Source of the DNA: CAVRJC01 sp963721435
GTDB taxonomy: Bacteria > Actinomycetota > Acidimicrobiia > IMCC26256 > DASPTH01
Direction: 5' to 3'
Assembly (NCBI GenBank): GCA_963721435.1
Contig: CAVRJC010000005.1
Span: 310,001-374,000, forward strand
Length of the DNA: 64,000 bases
Made by a program: the position numbers and the translations under genes. The notes below the pieces were generated by a model. That model ran no database searches. It worked only from the letters and a program-made list of their open reading frames with translations, and had not been told where the DNA came from. This document shows, one piece after another, positions 38,609 through 48,011 of this stretch; the stretch's first letter is position 1; each line of letters begins with the position of its first letter.

Positions 38609-40506
38609 ATGACCTCCCGGATCGAGCAGTACGCGCTGATCGGTGACACCCAGACCGCCGCGCTGGTCGCCGACGACGGCTCGGTCGACTGGCTGTGCGT
38701 CCCCCGCTTCGACTCCGGGGCGTGCTTCGCCGCGATCCTCGGCGACAACCGAAACGGGCACTGGAGCATCGCCCCGAGCGCGGGCGGCCGTGCCACCCGC
38801 CGCCGGTACATCGACGGCACCCTCGTGCTCGAGACCGAGTTCGACACGCCCGAGGGCAGCGTCCGCATCACCGACTGCATGCCGGTGCGCGACCGCGTCA
38901 TCGACCTCGTGCGGATCGTCGAGGGCCTGTCCGGCGCGGTGCCGATGACGGTGAGCCTCGTCGTGCGCTTCGACTACGGGACGGTGGTCCCTTGGGTGCG
39001 CAACATCGACGGGCACGTCCGGATGGTCGCGGGCCCGAACGCGTTGCGGCTCACGAGCACGATCGCGCTCGAGGGCGCCGACATGCGCCACAAGGCCGAG
39101 TTCACCGTCCGCGCCGGCGAGAAGGTGCCGTTCACGCTCACCGGGTTCCCGTCGTACGAGAAGCCACCGAAGATCATCGACCCCTTCCGCGCCGTCGACC
39201 GCACGGTGAAGTGGTGGAAGCACTGGTCGCGCCAGTCGCGGTACGACGGCATGTGGCACGACACGGTGCTGCGCTCGGCGATCACCCTCAAGGCGCTCAC
39301 GTACGCGCCCTCGGGCGGCATCGTCGCCGCGCCGACCACGTCGTTGCCCGAATGGCCGGGCAGCGTGCGCAACTGGGACTACCGCTACTGCTGGTTGCGC
39401 GACGCGACCTTCACGCTCTTCGCGCTGATGAGCGCAGGCTTCGTGCAGGAAGCCACTGCTTGGCGCGAGTGGTTGCTGCGCACGGTCGCGGGTGATCCCG
39501 CGCACCTCCAGATCATGTACGGCGTACTCGGCGAGCGCCGCCTGACCGAGTACGAGCTGCCGTGGCTCGACGGCTACGAGGATTCGAAGCCGGTGCGCAT
39601 CGGCAACGCCGCGCACGAGCAGTACCAGCTCGACGTCTACGGCGAGGTGCTCGACGCGTTGCACCAGACTCGCCGCGCCGGGCATCGAGGAAGACCCCAA
39701 CGCGTGGGCGGTGCAGCGCGCGATCCTCGACTTCCTCGAAGGCGGTTGGAAGGACCCCGACGAAGGCATCTGGGAAGTGCGCGGCCCGCGTCGCGACTTC
39801 ACCCACTCCAAGGTGATGGCGTGGGTCGCGTTCGACCGCGCGGTCAAGGGGATCGAGGAGTTCGGCCTCGACGGGCCGCTCGACCGGTGGAAGGCCGCGC
39901 GCGACGACGTGCACAAGGAAGTCTGCGAGAAGGGCTTCGACACCGACCGCAACACCTTCACGCAGTACTACGGGTCGAAGTCCCTCGACGCGAGCGCGTT
40001 GATGATCCCGCTCGTCGGCTTCCTCCCGGGATCCGACCCCCGCGTCGCGGGCACCGTCGACGCCATCCAGCGCGAGCTGCTGCGACAACGGCTTCGTCGC
40101 GCGCTACCCGTCGGAAGACGGCGTCGACGGCCTGCCGCCCGGAGAGGGCGTGTTCCTCGCGTGCTCGTTCTGGCTCGCCGACAACCTGTGCATGCTCGGG
40201 CGTGTCGACGAAGCGCGCGCGCTTTTCGATCGCCTGCTCGGGCTGGCCAACGACGTCGGGCTCCTCGCCGAGGAGTACGACCCCACGGCGAAGCGGATGC
40301 TCGGGAACTTCCCTCAGGCGTTCACCCACGTCTCGTTGGTGAACACCGCATGCAACCTCGCGATGACCACGAGCCCGGCCCGGCACCGCGGCGAGGACGA
40401 CCGAACCACCGGCATGGGTGCGCTCCCGAAGATGCCCAGGACCCCACGGCGAACCGCGAAGCCGACCGCGCGCCGCGGTGGGCTGATCAGCCGATTGCGC
40501 GGATAG
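38609..40506 (+). CDS. GH15 family glucoamylase/trehalase-like glycosidase (two frameshifts)
   Basis: Starts MTSRIEQYALIGDTQTAALV, typical of actinobacterial GH15 glucoamylase- or trehalase-like enzymes. SVDWLCVPRFDSGACFAAIL comes next and WDYRYCWLRDATFTLFALMS near 255 is the catalytic-domain signature. The frame breaks at about 39681 (ALHQTRRAG, then IEEDPNAWAVQRAILDF in the next frame) and again at about 40083. After that, DNGFVARYPSEDGVDGLPPG and FLACSFWLADNLCMLGRVDE continue to the stop at 40506. Each break equals one extra base; 1898 = 3x632+2 agrees. Repaired length is about 632 aa. It hydrolyses alpha-glucosides such as trehalose or dextrins; which one is not clear. Confidence 0.85.
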
Positions 40507-40696
40507 CGCCCGCTTCGAACCGCCCCACCGGGCCGGGCACAAGCGTGAACTCGACACGCGCGTCGCCCGCGATCGTGCGGGTGCCGTCGGCGATCGCGGT
40601 GCAGTGGAAGTCGTAGCGCGCGCCCGCCGACGACTCGACCGCGCCGAGGCCACGCCGTTCGTCGAACGCGACGACGCGGCCCGTGAGCGTCTCCAT
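40487..40696 (-). CDS. Small cold-shock-domain-like protein
   Basis: 69 aa from ATG 40696. The pattern GRVVAFDERRGLGAV, then YDFHCTAIADGTR, VEFTLVPGPVGRFEAGAIR follows a cold-shock domain (G-V-F-x-G-G-x-I, FH, R, V-F, A-x-I). The RNP1 motif KGFGFI is replaced by RGLGAV, so nucleic-acid binding is uncertain. It overlaps the GH15 end by 20 bp on the opposite strand and lies 7 nt after the hisG stop side, so it is the last gene of the riboflavin-hisG direction. Confidence 0.65.
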   Translation of the reverse strand: METLTGRVVAFDERRGLGAVESSAGARYDFHCTAIADGTRTIAGDARVEFTLVPGPVGRFEAGAIRAIG

Positions 40697-40703
40697 CGTG
40701 ACC

Positions 40704-41579
40704 TCAGTGCACGATCTTCGAGATCGGCAGCTCGATGATGTCGGCGGCGCCCGCACTCTTGAGCGCGGGGATCAGGGTGTTGATCTCGCGCTTGGCAACG
40801 ACGGTCTCGACCGCGTAGGCATCGTCACCGAACAGCTTCGACACCGTCGGCGACTTCAACGCGGGGAGCATCGCGATCACTGCGTCGAGGTTGGGGCCGT
40901 CGACGTTGAGCTTCAGCAGCACACGACCACGCGCTTCGAGCACGCCGGTGAGCAGCGTCTGCAGCTCTTCCATCGCGGTGCGCTTCACCGGGTCGGCGTA
41001 CGCCACCGGGTTGGCGATGAGCTCGGTGTACGACACGAGGACGGTCTCGATGACACGCAGGCCCGCGGCACGCAACGCGCGGCCGGTCTCGGTGATCTCG
41101 ACGACCGCGTCGGCGATGTCGGGCACCTTGGCCTCGGTGGCGCCGTAGCTGAGCTGCACGTCGGCGTCGATCCCCTGCTTGGCGAAGTACCGCCGCGTGA
41201 GCTCGGGGTACTCGGTGTGCACGACGAGACCGGGCGGGAGGTCCTGCACGCCCTGCGCGGGCGAGTCGGCGGCGACCGCGAGCACCATCTGGATCGGGCG
41301 CGCGGTGGCCTTGGAGTAGTGCAGCTCGGTGAGCGTCACGACCTCGGCGTTGCGCTCCTCGATCCAGTCGCGGCCGGTGACGCCGACGTCGAAGCGGCCC
41401 TCGGCGACGTACTGCGGGATCTCCTGTGGGCGCAGGATGCGCACCTCGGCGACGCGCGGGTCGTCGATCGAGCCCCGGTAGTCGACGTCGGAGCCCCGGG
41501 AGACGGGGAGGTCGGCGTCTTCGAACAGTTGCAGCGTCGCGTTCTCGAGCGAGCCTTTGGGGAGCACGATCCGGAGCAT
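40704..41579 (-). CDS. hisG: ATP phosphoribosyltransferase (long form)
   Basis: 291 aa, first step of histidine synthesis (ATP plus PRPP). LRIVLPKGSLENATLQLFED is the typical N-terminus. FDVGVTGRDWIEERNAEV near 75 and the PRPP site region VVEITETGRALRAAGLRV near 160 are conserved. The C-terminal 80 residues (LLKLNVDGPNLDAVIAMLPA) form the ACT-like regulatory domain of the long, histidine-inhibited form. ATG 41579 shares one base with the ribH stop (TGATG). This couples a histidine enzyme to the riboflavin operon; no other his gene is in the window. Confidence 0.95.
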   Translation of the reverse strand: MLRIVLPKGSLENATLQLFEDADLPVSRGSDVDYRGSIDDPRVAEVRILRPQEIPQYVAEGRFDVGVTGRDWIEERNAEVVTLTELHYSKATARPIQMVLAVAADSPAQGVQDLPPGLVVHTEYPELTRRYFAKQGIDADVQLSYGATEAKVPDIADAVVEITETGRALRAAGLRVIETVLVSYTELIANPVAYADPVKRTAMEELQTLLTGVLEARGRVLLKLNVDGPNLDAVIAMLPALKSPTVSKLFGDDAYAVETVVAKREINTLIPALKSAGAADIIELPISKIVH

Positions 41580-42073
41580 CACTTGCCTCTTCTCGGTTGC
41601 GGAGCACGGGGGAGGTTGCGGAGGAGGTCGATCATCTCGACCGCGGTATGCGCCGCTTCGATGCCCTTGTTGCCTTCCGACCCGCCGGTGCGGGCCATGG
41701 CCTGGTCGAGGTCGTTCACCGTGAGCACGCCGAAGACGCACGGTACGCCGGTGTCGAGCGACACGCGCGCCACGCCGGCCGCGCACTCCCCCGCCACGTA
41801 ATCGAAGTGGGGCGTGTCGCCCCTGATGACGGCACCGATGCAGATCACCGCGTCGTAGCGGTGTGAGATCGCGAGGCGTTGCGCGACGAGTGGGATCTCG
41901 AATGCGCCCGGCACCCAGTGCACGGGCACGGTGTCGGCGCCGAGGTCGTCGAGCGCGGCGAGCGCGCCATCGAGCAACGGCTTGGTCACGTGGTCGTTGA
42001 ACCGGCCCGCGACGATCGCGATGCGCATGCCCGTCGCGTTGAGCGTGCCTTCGAACTCGGAGTACGTACCCAC
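41579..42073 (-). CDS. ribH: 6,7-dimethyl-8-ribityllumazine synthase
   Basis: 164 aa from GTG 42073, preceded by GAGGCGAGAGGC. IAIVAGRFNDHVTKPLLDGA near 17 is the substrate region. VHWVPGAFEIPLVAQRLA near 55 and VICIGAVIRGDTPHFDYVA near 85, with the phosphate-binding GDT and catalytic His, are complete. FGVLTVNDLDQAMARTGG follows. It forms the penultimate riboflavin intermediate. The frame stays open upstream into ribBA, but only this start gives a normal protein. It follows ribBA by 17 nt and overlaps hisG by one base. Confidence 0.96.
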   Translation of the reverse strand: MGTYSEFEGTLNATGMRIAIVAGRFNDHVTKPLLDGALAALDDLGADTVPVHWVPGAFEIPLVAQRLAISHRYDAVICIGAVIRGDTPHFDYVAGECAAGVARVSLDTGVPCVFGVLTVNDLDQAMARTGGSEGNKGIEAAHTAVEMIDLLRNLPRAPQPRRGK

Positions 42074-42090
42074 CGTGATGCCTCTCGCCT

Positions 42091-43323
42091 CTAGCTCGTT
42101 CCCAGCTCTTCGGTGCCCTCGTCGATGTCGAGGAGGTGACCCATCTTCTGCTGCTTGGTGAGGAGGTAGCGGATGTTCTCTTCGTTGGGCAGCACGCGCA
42201 ACGGCACCCGCTCGACGATCTCGAGACCGTAGCCCTCGAGGCCGCCGTACTTCGCGGGATTGTTCGTCATGATCCGCATCGTCGACACTCCGAGGTCGAC
42301 GAGCATCTGCGCGCCGATGCCGTACTCGCGCGAGTCGGCGAGGAAGCCGAGCTCGACGTTGGCTTCGACGGTGTCGCGCCCCTGGTCCTGGAGTGTGTAC
42401 GCGCGGAACTTGTGGCCGAGGCCGATGCCGCGCCCTTCGTGACCGCGCAGATACACGACCACACCTTCGCCCTCGGCCGCGATCGTCTGCATCGCGAGGT
42501 CGAGCTGCACGCCGCAGTCGCAGCGCATCGAGCCGAACACGTCGCCGGTGAGGCACTCGGAGTGCACGCGCACGAGCACGTTCTCCTTGCCGCTCACGTC
42601 GCCGTGCACGAGCGCCATGTGCTCCTCGCCGTCGAGCAGCGACTCGAAGACGTATGCGGTGAACTCGCCGTGCATGGTGGGGATGCGCGCTTCGGAGACG
42701 CGGCGCACGAGCTTCTCGCGGTGCCGGCGGTAGCGCACCAAGTCGGCGATGGAGATGATCAGCAGGTCGTGCGCCTGCGCGAACTTCACCAGCGACGGGC
42801 CCCGCGCCATCGAGCCGTCCTCGTTGACGACCTCCGCGAGCACGCCCGCCGGGGTGAGCCCGGCGAGACGCGCGAGGTCGACGGCCGCCTCGGTGTGACC
42901 GGCGCGCTTGAGCACCCCGCCCTCGCGGTACCGGAGCGGGAAGATGTGGCCGGGACGGGCGAGGTCGGTGTACGTGGTCTCGGGGTCGAGGACCGCGAGC
43001 ACCGTGGTGGCACGGTCGGCCGCCGAGATGCCGGTGGTGGTGCCCTTGCGGGCGTCGATCGACACCGTGAACGCGGTGCGCTGCGACTCGGTGTTGTCGG
43101 CGACCATGAGCGGCAGGCGCAGGTGGTCGAGGTGCTCGCCTTCCACCGGCATGCAGATCACGCCGCTGGTGTGACGGATCATGAAGCCCATCGTCTCGGG
43201 CGTCACCTTCTCCGCTGCCATGATGAGGTCACCCTCGTTCTCGCGGTCGGCGTCGTCGACGACGACCACGAGCTCACCCCGTTTGATCGCCTCGATGGCC
43301 AGTTCGATCCTCGTGAAGGGCAT
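42091..43323 (-). CDS. ribBA: Bifunctional RibBA: DHBP synthase / GTP cyclohydrolase II
   Basis: 410 aa. Residues 1-205 are RibB (VVVVDDADRENEGDLIMAAE near 22, the metal-binding acidic loop; RPGHIFPLRYREGGVLKRAGH near 130 in parts). Residues 206-410 are RibA, with the zinc cysteines in HSECLTGDVFGSMRCDCG near 258 and YLRGHEGRGIGLGHK near 295. It supplies both starting branches of riboflavin synthesis, from ribulose 5-phosphate and GTP. ATG 43323 gives the usual MPFTRIELAIEAIKRGE. The start follows the ribE stop by 5 nt. Confidence 0.96.
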   Translation of the reverse strand: MPFTRIELAIEAIKRGELVVVVDDADRENEGDLIMAAEKVTPETMGFMIRHTSGVICMPVEGEHLDHLRLPLMVADNTESQRTAFTVSIDARKGTTTGISAADRATTVLAVLDPETTYTDLARPGHIFPLRYREGGVLKRAGHTEAAVDLARLAGLTPAGVLAEVVNEDGSMARGPSLVKFAQAHDLLIISIADLVRYRRHREKLVRRVSEARIPTMHGEFTAYVFESLLDGEEHMALVHGDVSGKENVLVRVHSECLTGDVFGSMRCDCGVQLDLAMQTIAAEGEGVVVYLRGHEGRGIGLGHKFRAYTLQDQGRDTVEANVELGFLADSREYGIGAQMLVDLGVSTMRIMTNNPAKYGGLEGYGLEIVERVPLRVLPNEENIRYLLTKQQKMGHLLDIDEGTEELGTS

Positions 43324-43328
43324 CCTTC

Positions 43329-43964
43329 TCAGCTTTCTGCTTGTTGTTCGTTCGGGCACGGCGCCGGTTCCTTGCGCATCTCCATGAGACGCTCCACGTA
43401 CTTGGCAACCACATCGACTTCGAGATTCACAGGATCGTTCGGCCCCTTGGTGCCGAGTGTGGTGACCGCGAGCGTGTGCGGGATCACCGCGATGCTGAAG
43501 CCGTCATCGGTGAGCGCGGCCACGGTGAGGCTGATGCCGTCGACCGTGATCGAGCCCTTCTCGACGACGTACCGCAACACCTCTCTCGGCGCGGAGACGA
43601 CAACGTGCACCGAGCCGTCGCCCATCGGGTGCTTCCCGACGATCGTGCCGACCGCGTCGACGTGCCCCTGCACGAGATGACCGCCGAGGCGATCGGCCAG
43701 GCGCACGGGGCGCTCGAGGTTGACCGCATCGCCGTCACGTAGCGCGCCGAGTGACGTGCGGTCGAGGGTCTCGGTGACCGCGTCGGCGGCCCACCAGTCG
43801 CTTCCGAGCTCGACGACGGTGAGGCAGCAACCGTTGACCGAGATCGACGCCCCGATCTCGGCGTCGCCGAGCACGCGGTGCGCGGTGATCTCGAGGCGCG
43901 CGCCACCATCGTGATGGCTGATGCGGCGCACGGCGCCGAGCTCCTCGACGATGCCGGTGAACAT
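43329..43964 (-). CDS. ribE: Riboflavin synthase, alpha chain
   Basis: 211 aa with two lumazine-binding repeats. MFTGIVEELGAVRR is the diagnostic N-terminus. The first repeat covers about 1-95 (GASISVNGCCLTVVE) and the second 96-190 (GHLVQGHVDAVGTI, KGSITVDGISLTVA). It dismutates two lumazine molecules to riboflavin. It abuts the ribD stop (43965) with no gap and precedes ribBA. Complete. Confidence 0.96.
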   Translation of the reverse strand: MFTGIVEELGAVRRISHHDGGARLEITAHRVLGDAEIGASISVNGCCLTVVELGSDWWAADAVTETLDRTSLGALRDGDAVNLERPVRLADRLGGHLVQGHVDAVGTIVGKHPMGDGSVHVVVSAPREVLRYVVEKGSITVDGISLTVAALTDDGFSIAVIPHTLAVTTLGTKGPNDPVNLEVDVVAKYVERLMEMRKEPAPCPNEQQAES

Positions 43965-45080
43965 CTATGCGTCCCCTCCACGTTCCGGCTCGTAGGTGAG
44001 GCGGACGTCGGCGCCCAGGCGGGCGACGTCGACGAGTTGCCACCGGCGCGCGTCGACCATCGTGGCCGGCCCGTCGTGTGCGAACGCGGGCAGCGCGCGG
44101 GTGCCGAGCAACGTGGGCGCGACGTACATGAGCAGCCGGTCCACGAGACCGGACTCCACCAGCGCGCCGGCGACCTGCGCGCCGCCTTCGAACATCGCCT
44201 GCAGCACACCGAGGCCCGCGAGAGTCTCGAGCGTCGCCGCGAGATCGACACCCCTTCCGTTCGCCGCAGCCGGCAGGGTGAGCACCTTGGCGCCCGCTGC
44301 AAGCCACGCGTTCGTCGCGTCGTCGGGCGCGGAATCGGTCGTGAGCACGAGGGTCGGCGCGAGGTCGACGTCGAACAGCGGGCCGGTTGCAGGAACGCGC
44401 CCGCGTGCGTCGAGCAGCACGCGGAGCGGTTGCCGCTCGACCGGCGGTTCGACGTCGCGCGCGGTCAGGGTCGGGCGGTCGGCGAGCGCGGTGCGCGCGC
44501 CGATCACGACTGCTTGTGACTTCGCGCGCACGACGTGCGCGTCGGCGCGCGCCTCCGGGCCGGTGATCCACTGCGACGAGCCGTCGGCCGCGGCGATGCG
44601 GCCATCGACGCTCATCGCGGTCTTCAGCAGGCAGAAGCTGCGACCGAGCCGGCGCTGCAGCAGATACGGAGCGAGCGACAGGCGAGCGTTCTCCGCCCCG
44701 ACGCCGACGTCGACGGTGATGCCGTGCTCGCGCAGACGCGCGATGCCGCGACCGCTGACGTTCGGGTCGGGATCCTCGAGCGCGACCACGACTCGTGCGA
44801 CACCCGCGGCGATCAGCGCGTCGGTGCACGGCGCCGTACGCCCGTGGTGCGCGCACGGCTCGAGGGTCACGTACGCGGTGCCACCATGGGCGCGGTCACC
44901 CGCCGCCAGCAGGGCCTCGACCTCCGCGTGGGCGCCGCCGGGCGGCTGGGTGGCGCCCTCCCCGACGACCTCGCCGTCGAGCACGATCACGCACCCGACC
45001 CAGGGGTTGGGAGGCGTGCGGAGCCGGGCGCGCCCGCCAAGGGCCAGGGCCTGTCCCATCAGCTCGAGGTCGGTGCTCAT
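43965..45080 (-). CDS. ribD: Bifunctional riboflavin deaminase/reductase RibD
   Basis: 371 aa. The deaminase domain has GGAHAEVEALLAAGDRAHGG near 48 and the zinc block LEPCAHHGRTAPCTDALI near 73-90. The NADPH reductase domain from about 150 has CLLKTAMSVDGRIAAADG and ends with VDRLLMYVAPTLLGTRAL. It converts the GTP-derived pyrimidine to the phosphoribityl-amino form. ATG 45080 is chosen because MSTDLELMGQALALGGRA fits; the upstream open frame lies in the riboswitch. First gene of the FMN-controlled rib operon. Confidence 0.95.
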   Translation of the reverse strand: MSTDLELMGQALALGGRARLRTPPNPWVGCVIVLDGEVVGEGATQPPGGAHAEVEALLAAGDRAHGGTAYVTLEPCAHHGRTAPCTDALIAAGVARVVVALEDPDPNVSGRGIARLREHGITVDVGVGAENARLSLAPYLLQRRLGRSFCLLKTAMSVDGRIAAADGSSQWITGPEARADAHVVRAKSQAVVIGARTALADRPTLTARDVEPPVERQPLRVLLDARGRVPATGPLFDVDLAPTLVLTTDSAPDDATNAWLAAGAKVLTLPAAANGRGVDLAATLETLAGLGVLQAMFEGGAQVAGALVESGLVDRLLMYVAPTLLGTRALPAFAHDGPATMVDARRWQLVDVARLGADVRLTYEPERGGDA

Positions 45081-45182
45081 GCGTGCCGGTCCGCTCCCGC
45101 CCCCGAGTCGAGGGAGCGCAGGAAAGCAGACGGCGCGGCGCGGGCGACGTGGGGTCGGCCCGTCCTCTCCAGCTGATCCGGC

Positions 45183-45330
45183 GCCCTCTCCCATCCGGAC
45201 TCTGACCGTCGGCCCCGGACTCTCACCGGGTCGACCACACGGCAGGCGGCCGTGGGCTCGCGGGCTCCCGCACGTCACAGGTGTTCGGTGCGAATACCGC
45301 CGGTCGGGACTTTCACCCAACCCCGAGGGC
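45183..45330 (-). promoter_or_regulatory. FMN riboswitch (RFN element)
   Basis: On the minus strand the highly conserved RFN blocks appear in order. They are GGGTGAAAGTCCCGACCGGCGG, given here as GGGTGAAAGTCCC plus ACCGGCGGT, then GAGCCCGCGAGC, GAGAGTCCGG and GGTCAGAGTCCGG. The outer stem P1 pairs GCCCTC (45330 side) with GAGGGC (45183 side). It ends about 100 nt before the ribD start. FMN binding is expected to shut down the rib genes and whatever else is on this transcript, apparently including hisG. Confidence 0.93.
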
Positions 45331-45350
45331 ATTCCATGTATGTGCCGACA

Positions 45351-45381
45351 ATCGTAGGCCCGTCTCTCCGTGGTCGGGCAA
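45351..45381 (-). promoter_or_regulatory. Candidate promoter of the riboflavin operon
   Basis: On the minus strand TTGCCC (45381-45376) and TACGAT (45356-45351) are 19 bp apart. Transcription would start near 45344, just ahead of the riboswitch, which is the right place. Spacing is slightly long. Confidence 0.5.
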
Positions 45382-45429
45382 CCCGAACCACCGTGCGAGC
45401 ATCGGCGGGATGGGGTGGTTTTCGGCGGC

Positions 45430-47085
45430 TCAGAGGGCGTGCTTCATGACCTTGCCGGTCTCGGTGTAGGGCAGCGCGGTGCGGAATTCGACCGACGCGG
45501 GCACCTTGAAGCCGGCGAGGCCGGCCGCGACCCACTCCTGCACGTCCTGTGAGGACAGCGCTGCGCCCTCTCGGGTCACCACGAAGGCCTTGAGCACCTG
45601 GCCGAGCTCGCGGTCGTCGACTCCGATGACCGCGGCGTCGACGATGTCGGGGTGCTCCACGATCCGGTGTTCGATCTCGATCGGATAGATGTTCTCGCCA
45701 CCACGGATGACGAGGTCCTGGCGCCGGCTGTCGATGGTGAGCACCCCGTCGTCGATCCGGCCGTAGTCACCCGTCCGGTACCAGCGGTCGGGGTACAGCA
45801 CCTTCTCAGTGGCCCCGGGGTCGCGCCAGTAGCCGAGGAACACGCAGGCGCCCCGGATGCACACCTCGCCGACCTCGCCCTCGCCGAGCACGGTGCCGTC
45901 TTCGTCGCGCACCTGGAGCTGCATGGTGGGGACCGCGGGCCCGACCGAGTCGGGACGGGCGCGGCTCAGCGCGCCGCTGAGCACCGTGCCCACACCCGTG
46001 GTCTCGGTGGCGCCGTAGCCGTTGCTCACGTCGACGTCGTGGATGCGCTCACGGATGAGGCGGATCAGCTCGGGCGGGAACGGCGTCCCACCCGAACCGA
46101 CGCTGAGCAGGCTCGAGAGGTCGGTGGTGTCGAAGTCGGGGTGCTCGAGCATCCGCCAGTAGTGAGTCGGCACGCCCGACCAGGTCGTGACGCGGTACTT
46201 CTCGGTGAGCGCGAGATGAGTGCCGGGATCCCAACGGCCCGGCGGCGGGAACACGATCGTGCTGCCGAACCGCGGCCCGCTCATGAACAACGCCGCGGTG
46301 CCCGAGATGTGGAAGAACGGCGAACCGCACACGGAAGCGGGCGTTCCTGCAGTGGCCGACGGCCGCTCCGCACGCGCGGCCGACACCGCCCGACCGGCCG
46401 CGTTCGCGAGCCCGAAGTGGATGACGTTGCGGTGCGAGAGTGTCGCGCCCTTGGGACGACCAGTGGTGCCGCTCGTGAAGAGGATGAGCAACGGATCGTC
46501 TTCGTCGATGTCGACGGTCGGAAGCTCGGTCGCGTCGCGCTGCTCGGCGCGCGCGAGCACGTCGTCGAGGTCGGCGATCGGCACGTTGACCTCGATGCCC
46601 GCTTCGGCAATGCGCGCGAGGCGCGGGCCGTCACCCATGATGGCGGCGGGATCGCTGAGCTCCACGCCGTACGCGAGCTCGGCGGCCGTCCACCAGCCAT
46701 TGAGCCCGGCGACGATCACGCCGAGCGAGACCGCACCCCACTCGACGAGCGCGTACGCGCGGGAGTTCGCGGCCGCGATCGCCAGCCGGTCACCGTGCCG
46801 GAGGCCGAAGTCGTCGGCGAGCACCGCGGCAACGCGCGCGACGATGCCGGGCATCTCCGCGAACGTGATCGTCTGCTCGGGGAACACGAAGAACGGGCGA
46901 TCACCGAAGTGCTCCGCCGCTTCCTCGAGCATCACCCGCACGTTGCGGGGCCGCCGCGCGAACACCTGCACGCGCGCGCCCTGCACGTCGTCGAGCACGA
47001 TCTCGAAGGGCGAGCCGGGCCCGAGGACCGCGGCGCGCTGCCTCGGGGTGAGCAGCTCGTCGTCGTGCCACTCGAGGGTCGTCAC
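45430..47085 (-). CDS. AMP-forming acyl-CoA synthetase
   Basis: 551 aa of the ANL superfamily. ILFTSGTTGRPKGATLSHRN near 190 is the AMP-binding P-loop. SNGYGATETTG near 330 and WYRTGDYGRIDDG near 425, with the ribose-binding Asp, are present. IRGGENIYPIEIEHRIVEHP precedes the C-terminal catalytic lysine in TETGKVMKHAL. It activates a carboxylic acid to acyl-CoA; the acid is not predictable. The GTG start at 47085 overlaps the amidohydrolase stop by 4 bp (GTGA), so the two act as a coupled pair. The upstream open frame is a shadow of that gene. Confidence 0.92.
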   Translation of the reverse strand: MTTLEWHDDELLTPRQRAAVLGPGSPFEIVLDDVQGARVQVFARRPRNVRVMLEEAAEHFGDRPFFVFPEQTITFAEMPGIVARVAAVLADDFGLRHGDRLAIAAANSRAYALVEWGAVSLGVIVAGLNGWWTAAELAYGVELSDPAAIMGDGPRLARIAEAGIEVNVPIADLDDVLARAEQRDATELPTVDIDEDDPLLILFTSGTTGRPKGATLSHRNVIHFGLANAAGRAVSAARAERPSATAGTPASVCGSPFFHISGTAALFMSGPRFGSTIVFPPPGRWDPGTHLALTEKYRVTTWSGVPTHYWRMLEHPDFDTTDLSSLLSVGSGGTPFPPELIRLIRERIHDVDVSNGYGATETTGVGTVLSGALSRARPDSVGPAVPTMQLQVRDEDGTVLGEGEVGEVCIRGACVFLGYWRDPGATEKVLYPDRWYRTGDYGRIDDGVLTIDSRRQDLVIRGGENIYPIEIEHRIVEHPDIVDAAVIGVDDRELGQVLKAFVVTREGAALSSQDVQEWVAAGLAGFKVPASVEFRTALPYTETGKVMKHAL

Positions 47086-47945
47086 GCGACCTTGAGCACC
47101 CGTGCCGCGTTGTCGCGCAGGAACTTCGGCCACACGTCGTCCTTGAACCCCACGTTCGGCATCTCGGTCATGATGCGCTCGAGCGTGAGGCCCATCGGGT
47201 AGTAGCCCGCGTAGATGACCTTGTCGGCGCCGCGCGTGTTGGCGAAGTCGACGATGTCCTGCGGGTAGTACTTCGGGGCGAACGCGCTCGTGGAGTAGTA
47301 GAGGCCGGGCCACTTCAACATGAGCTTCACCGCGAGCTCCGTCCACGGCTCGCATCCGTGGCGGGTCACGATGGTGAGCTCGGGGAAGTCGAACATCACC
47401 TCGTCGAGGTACTCCACCCTCTGGGCGTCGAACTTGAGGCGCGGCCCGGGCACACCGGCGTTGACGAACGCGGCGATGTCGAGCTCGCAGCACTTCGCGT
47501 AGATGGGGTACATGAGCTTGTCGTTGATCGCGACCTGGGGGAACGTGCCGCACGGGAACACGCCGACGGCGCGGATCCCGAACTCCTCGTAGTTGCGCAC
47601 GATCTTGCGCAGACCGTCGACGCCGTCGTTCGGGTCCGCGCTCATCGACGGGATGAAGCGGTCGGGATGCTCCTTCAGCGCGCGCTTGCCCTCGTCGTTG
47701 TGCACGCCGATGAGACCGCGCTCGACGCCGAACTTGTCCATCTCGCGCAACGTGATCGCGACGGGATCTTCATCGCCGTCGTGCTGCTTGGGCGCCTGCT
47801 TGAACATGTACTCGGCCGGGAACGCGGACTGCTTCGAGTCCGCGTCCTTGGTCTGCTTCTTGATGAACTCGTAGACCGCTTCGGTGTCGCGCATCGGGAA
47901 CCCGATCATCGTGTCGATGATCCCGATGTCGGTCGGCATTCCCAT
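47082..47945 (-). CDS. Amidohydrolase-2-like protein lacking the usual metal ligands
   Basis: 287 aa with the overall pattern of amidohydrolase family 2 TIM barrels, such as RFIPSMSADPNDGVDGLRKIV near 88, IYAKCCELDIAAFVNAGVPG near 145, and LTIVTRHGCEPWTELAVKL near 190. The N-terminal strand reads IIDTMIGFP instead of the metal-binding D-x-H-x-H. The late strand reads VIYAGYYPMG instead of the usual GSDYP with the catalytic Asp. It is probably a decarboxylase- or binding-type member, or catalytically altered. Coupled to the acyl-CoA synthetase by a 4-bp overlap. Preceded on the minus strand by a spacer of about 50 bp from moaB. Confidence 0.8.
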   Translation of the reverse strand: MGMPTDIGIIDTMIGFPMRDTEAVYEFIKKQTKDADSKQSAFPAEYMFKQAPKQHDGDEDPVAITLREMDKFGVERGLIGVHNDEGKRALKEHPDRFIPSMSADPNDGVDGLRKIVRNYEEFGIRAVGVFPCGTFPQVAINDKLMYPIYAKCCELDIAAFVNAGVPGPRLKFDAQRVEYLDEVMFDFPELTIVTRHGCEPWTELAVKLMLKWPGLYYSTSAFAPKYYPQDIVDFANTRGADKVIYAGYYPMGLTLERIMTEMPNVGFKDDVWPKFLRDNAARVLKVA

Positions 47946-48011
47946 TGCTGGTCCCCCAGGTCGGCAGTGGCCGAGACTGTAAACGCGAACAGGGACCCGA
48001 AGACTGAGCGC

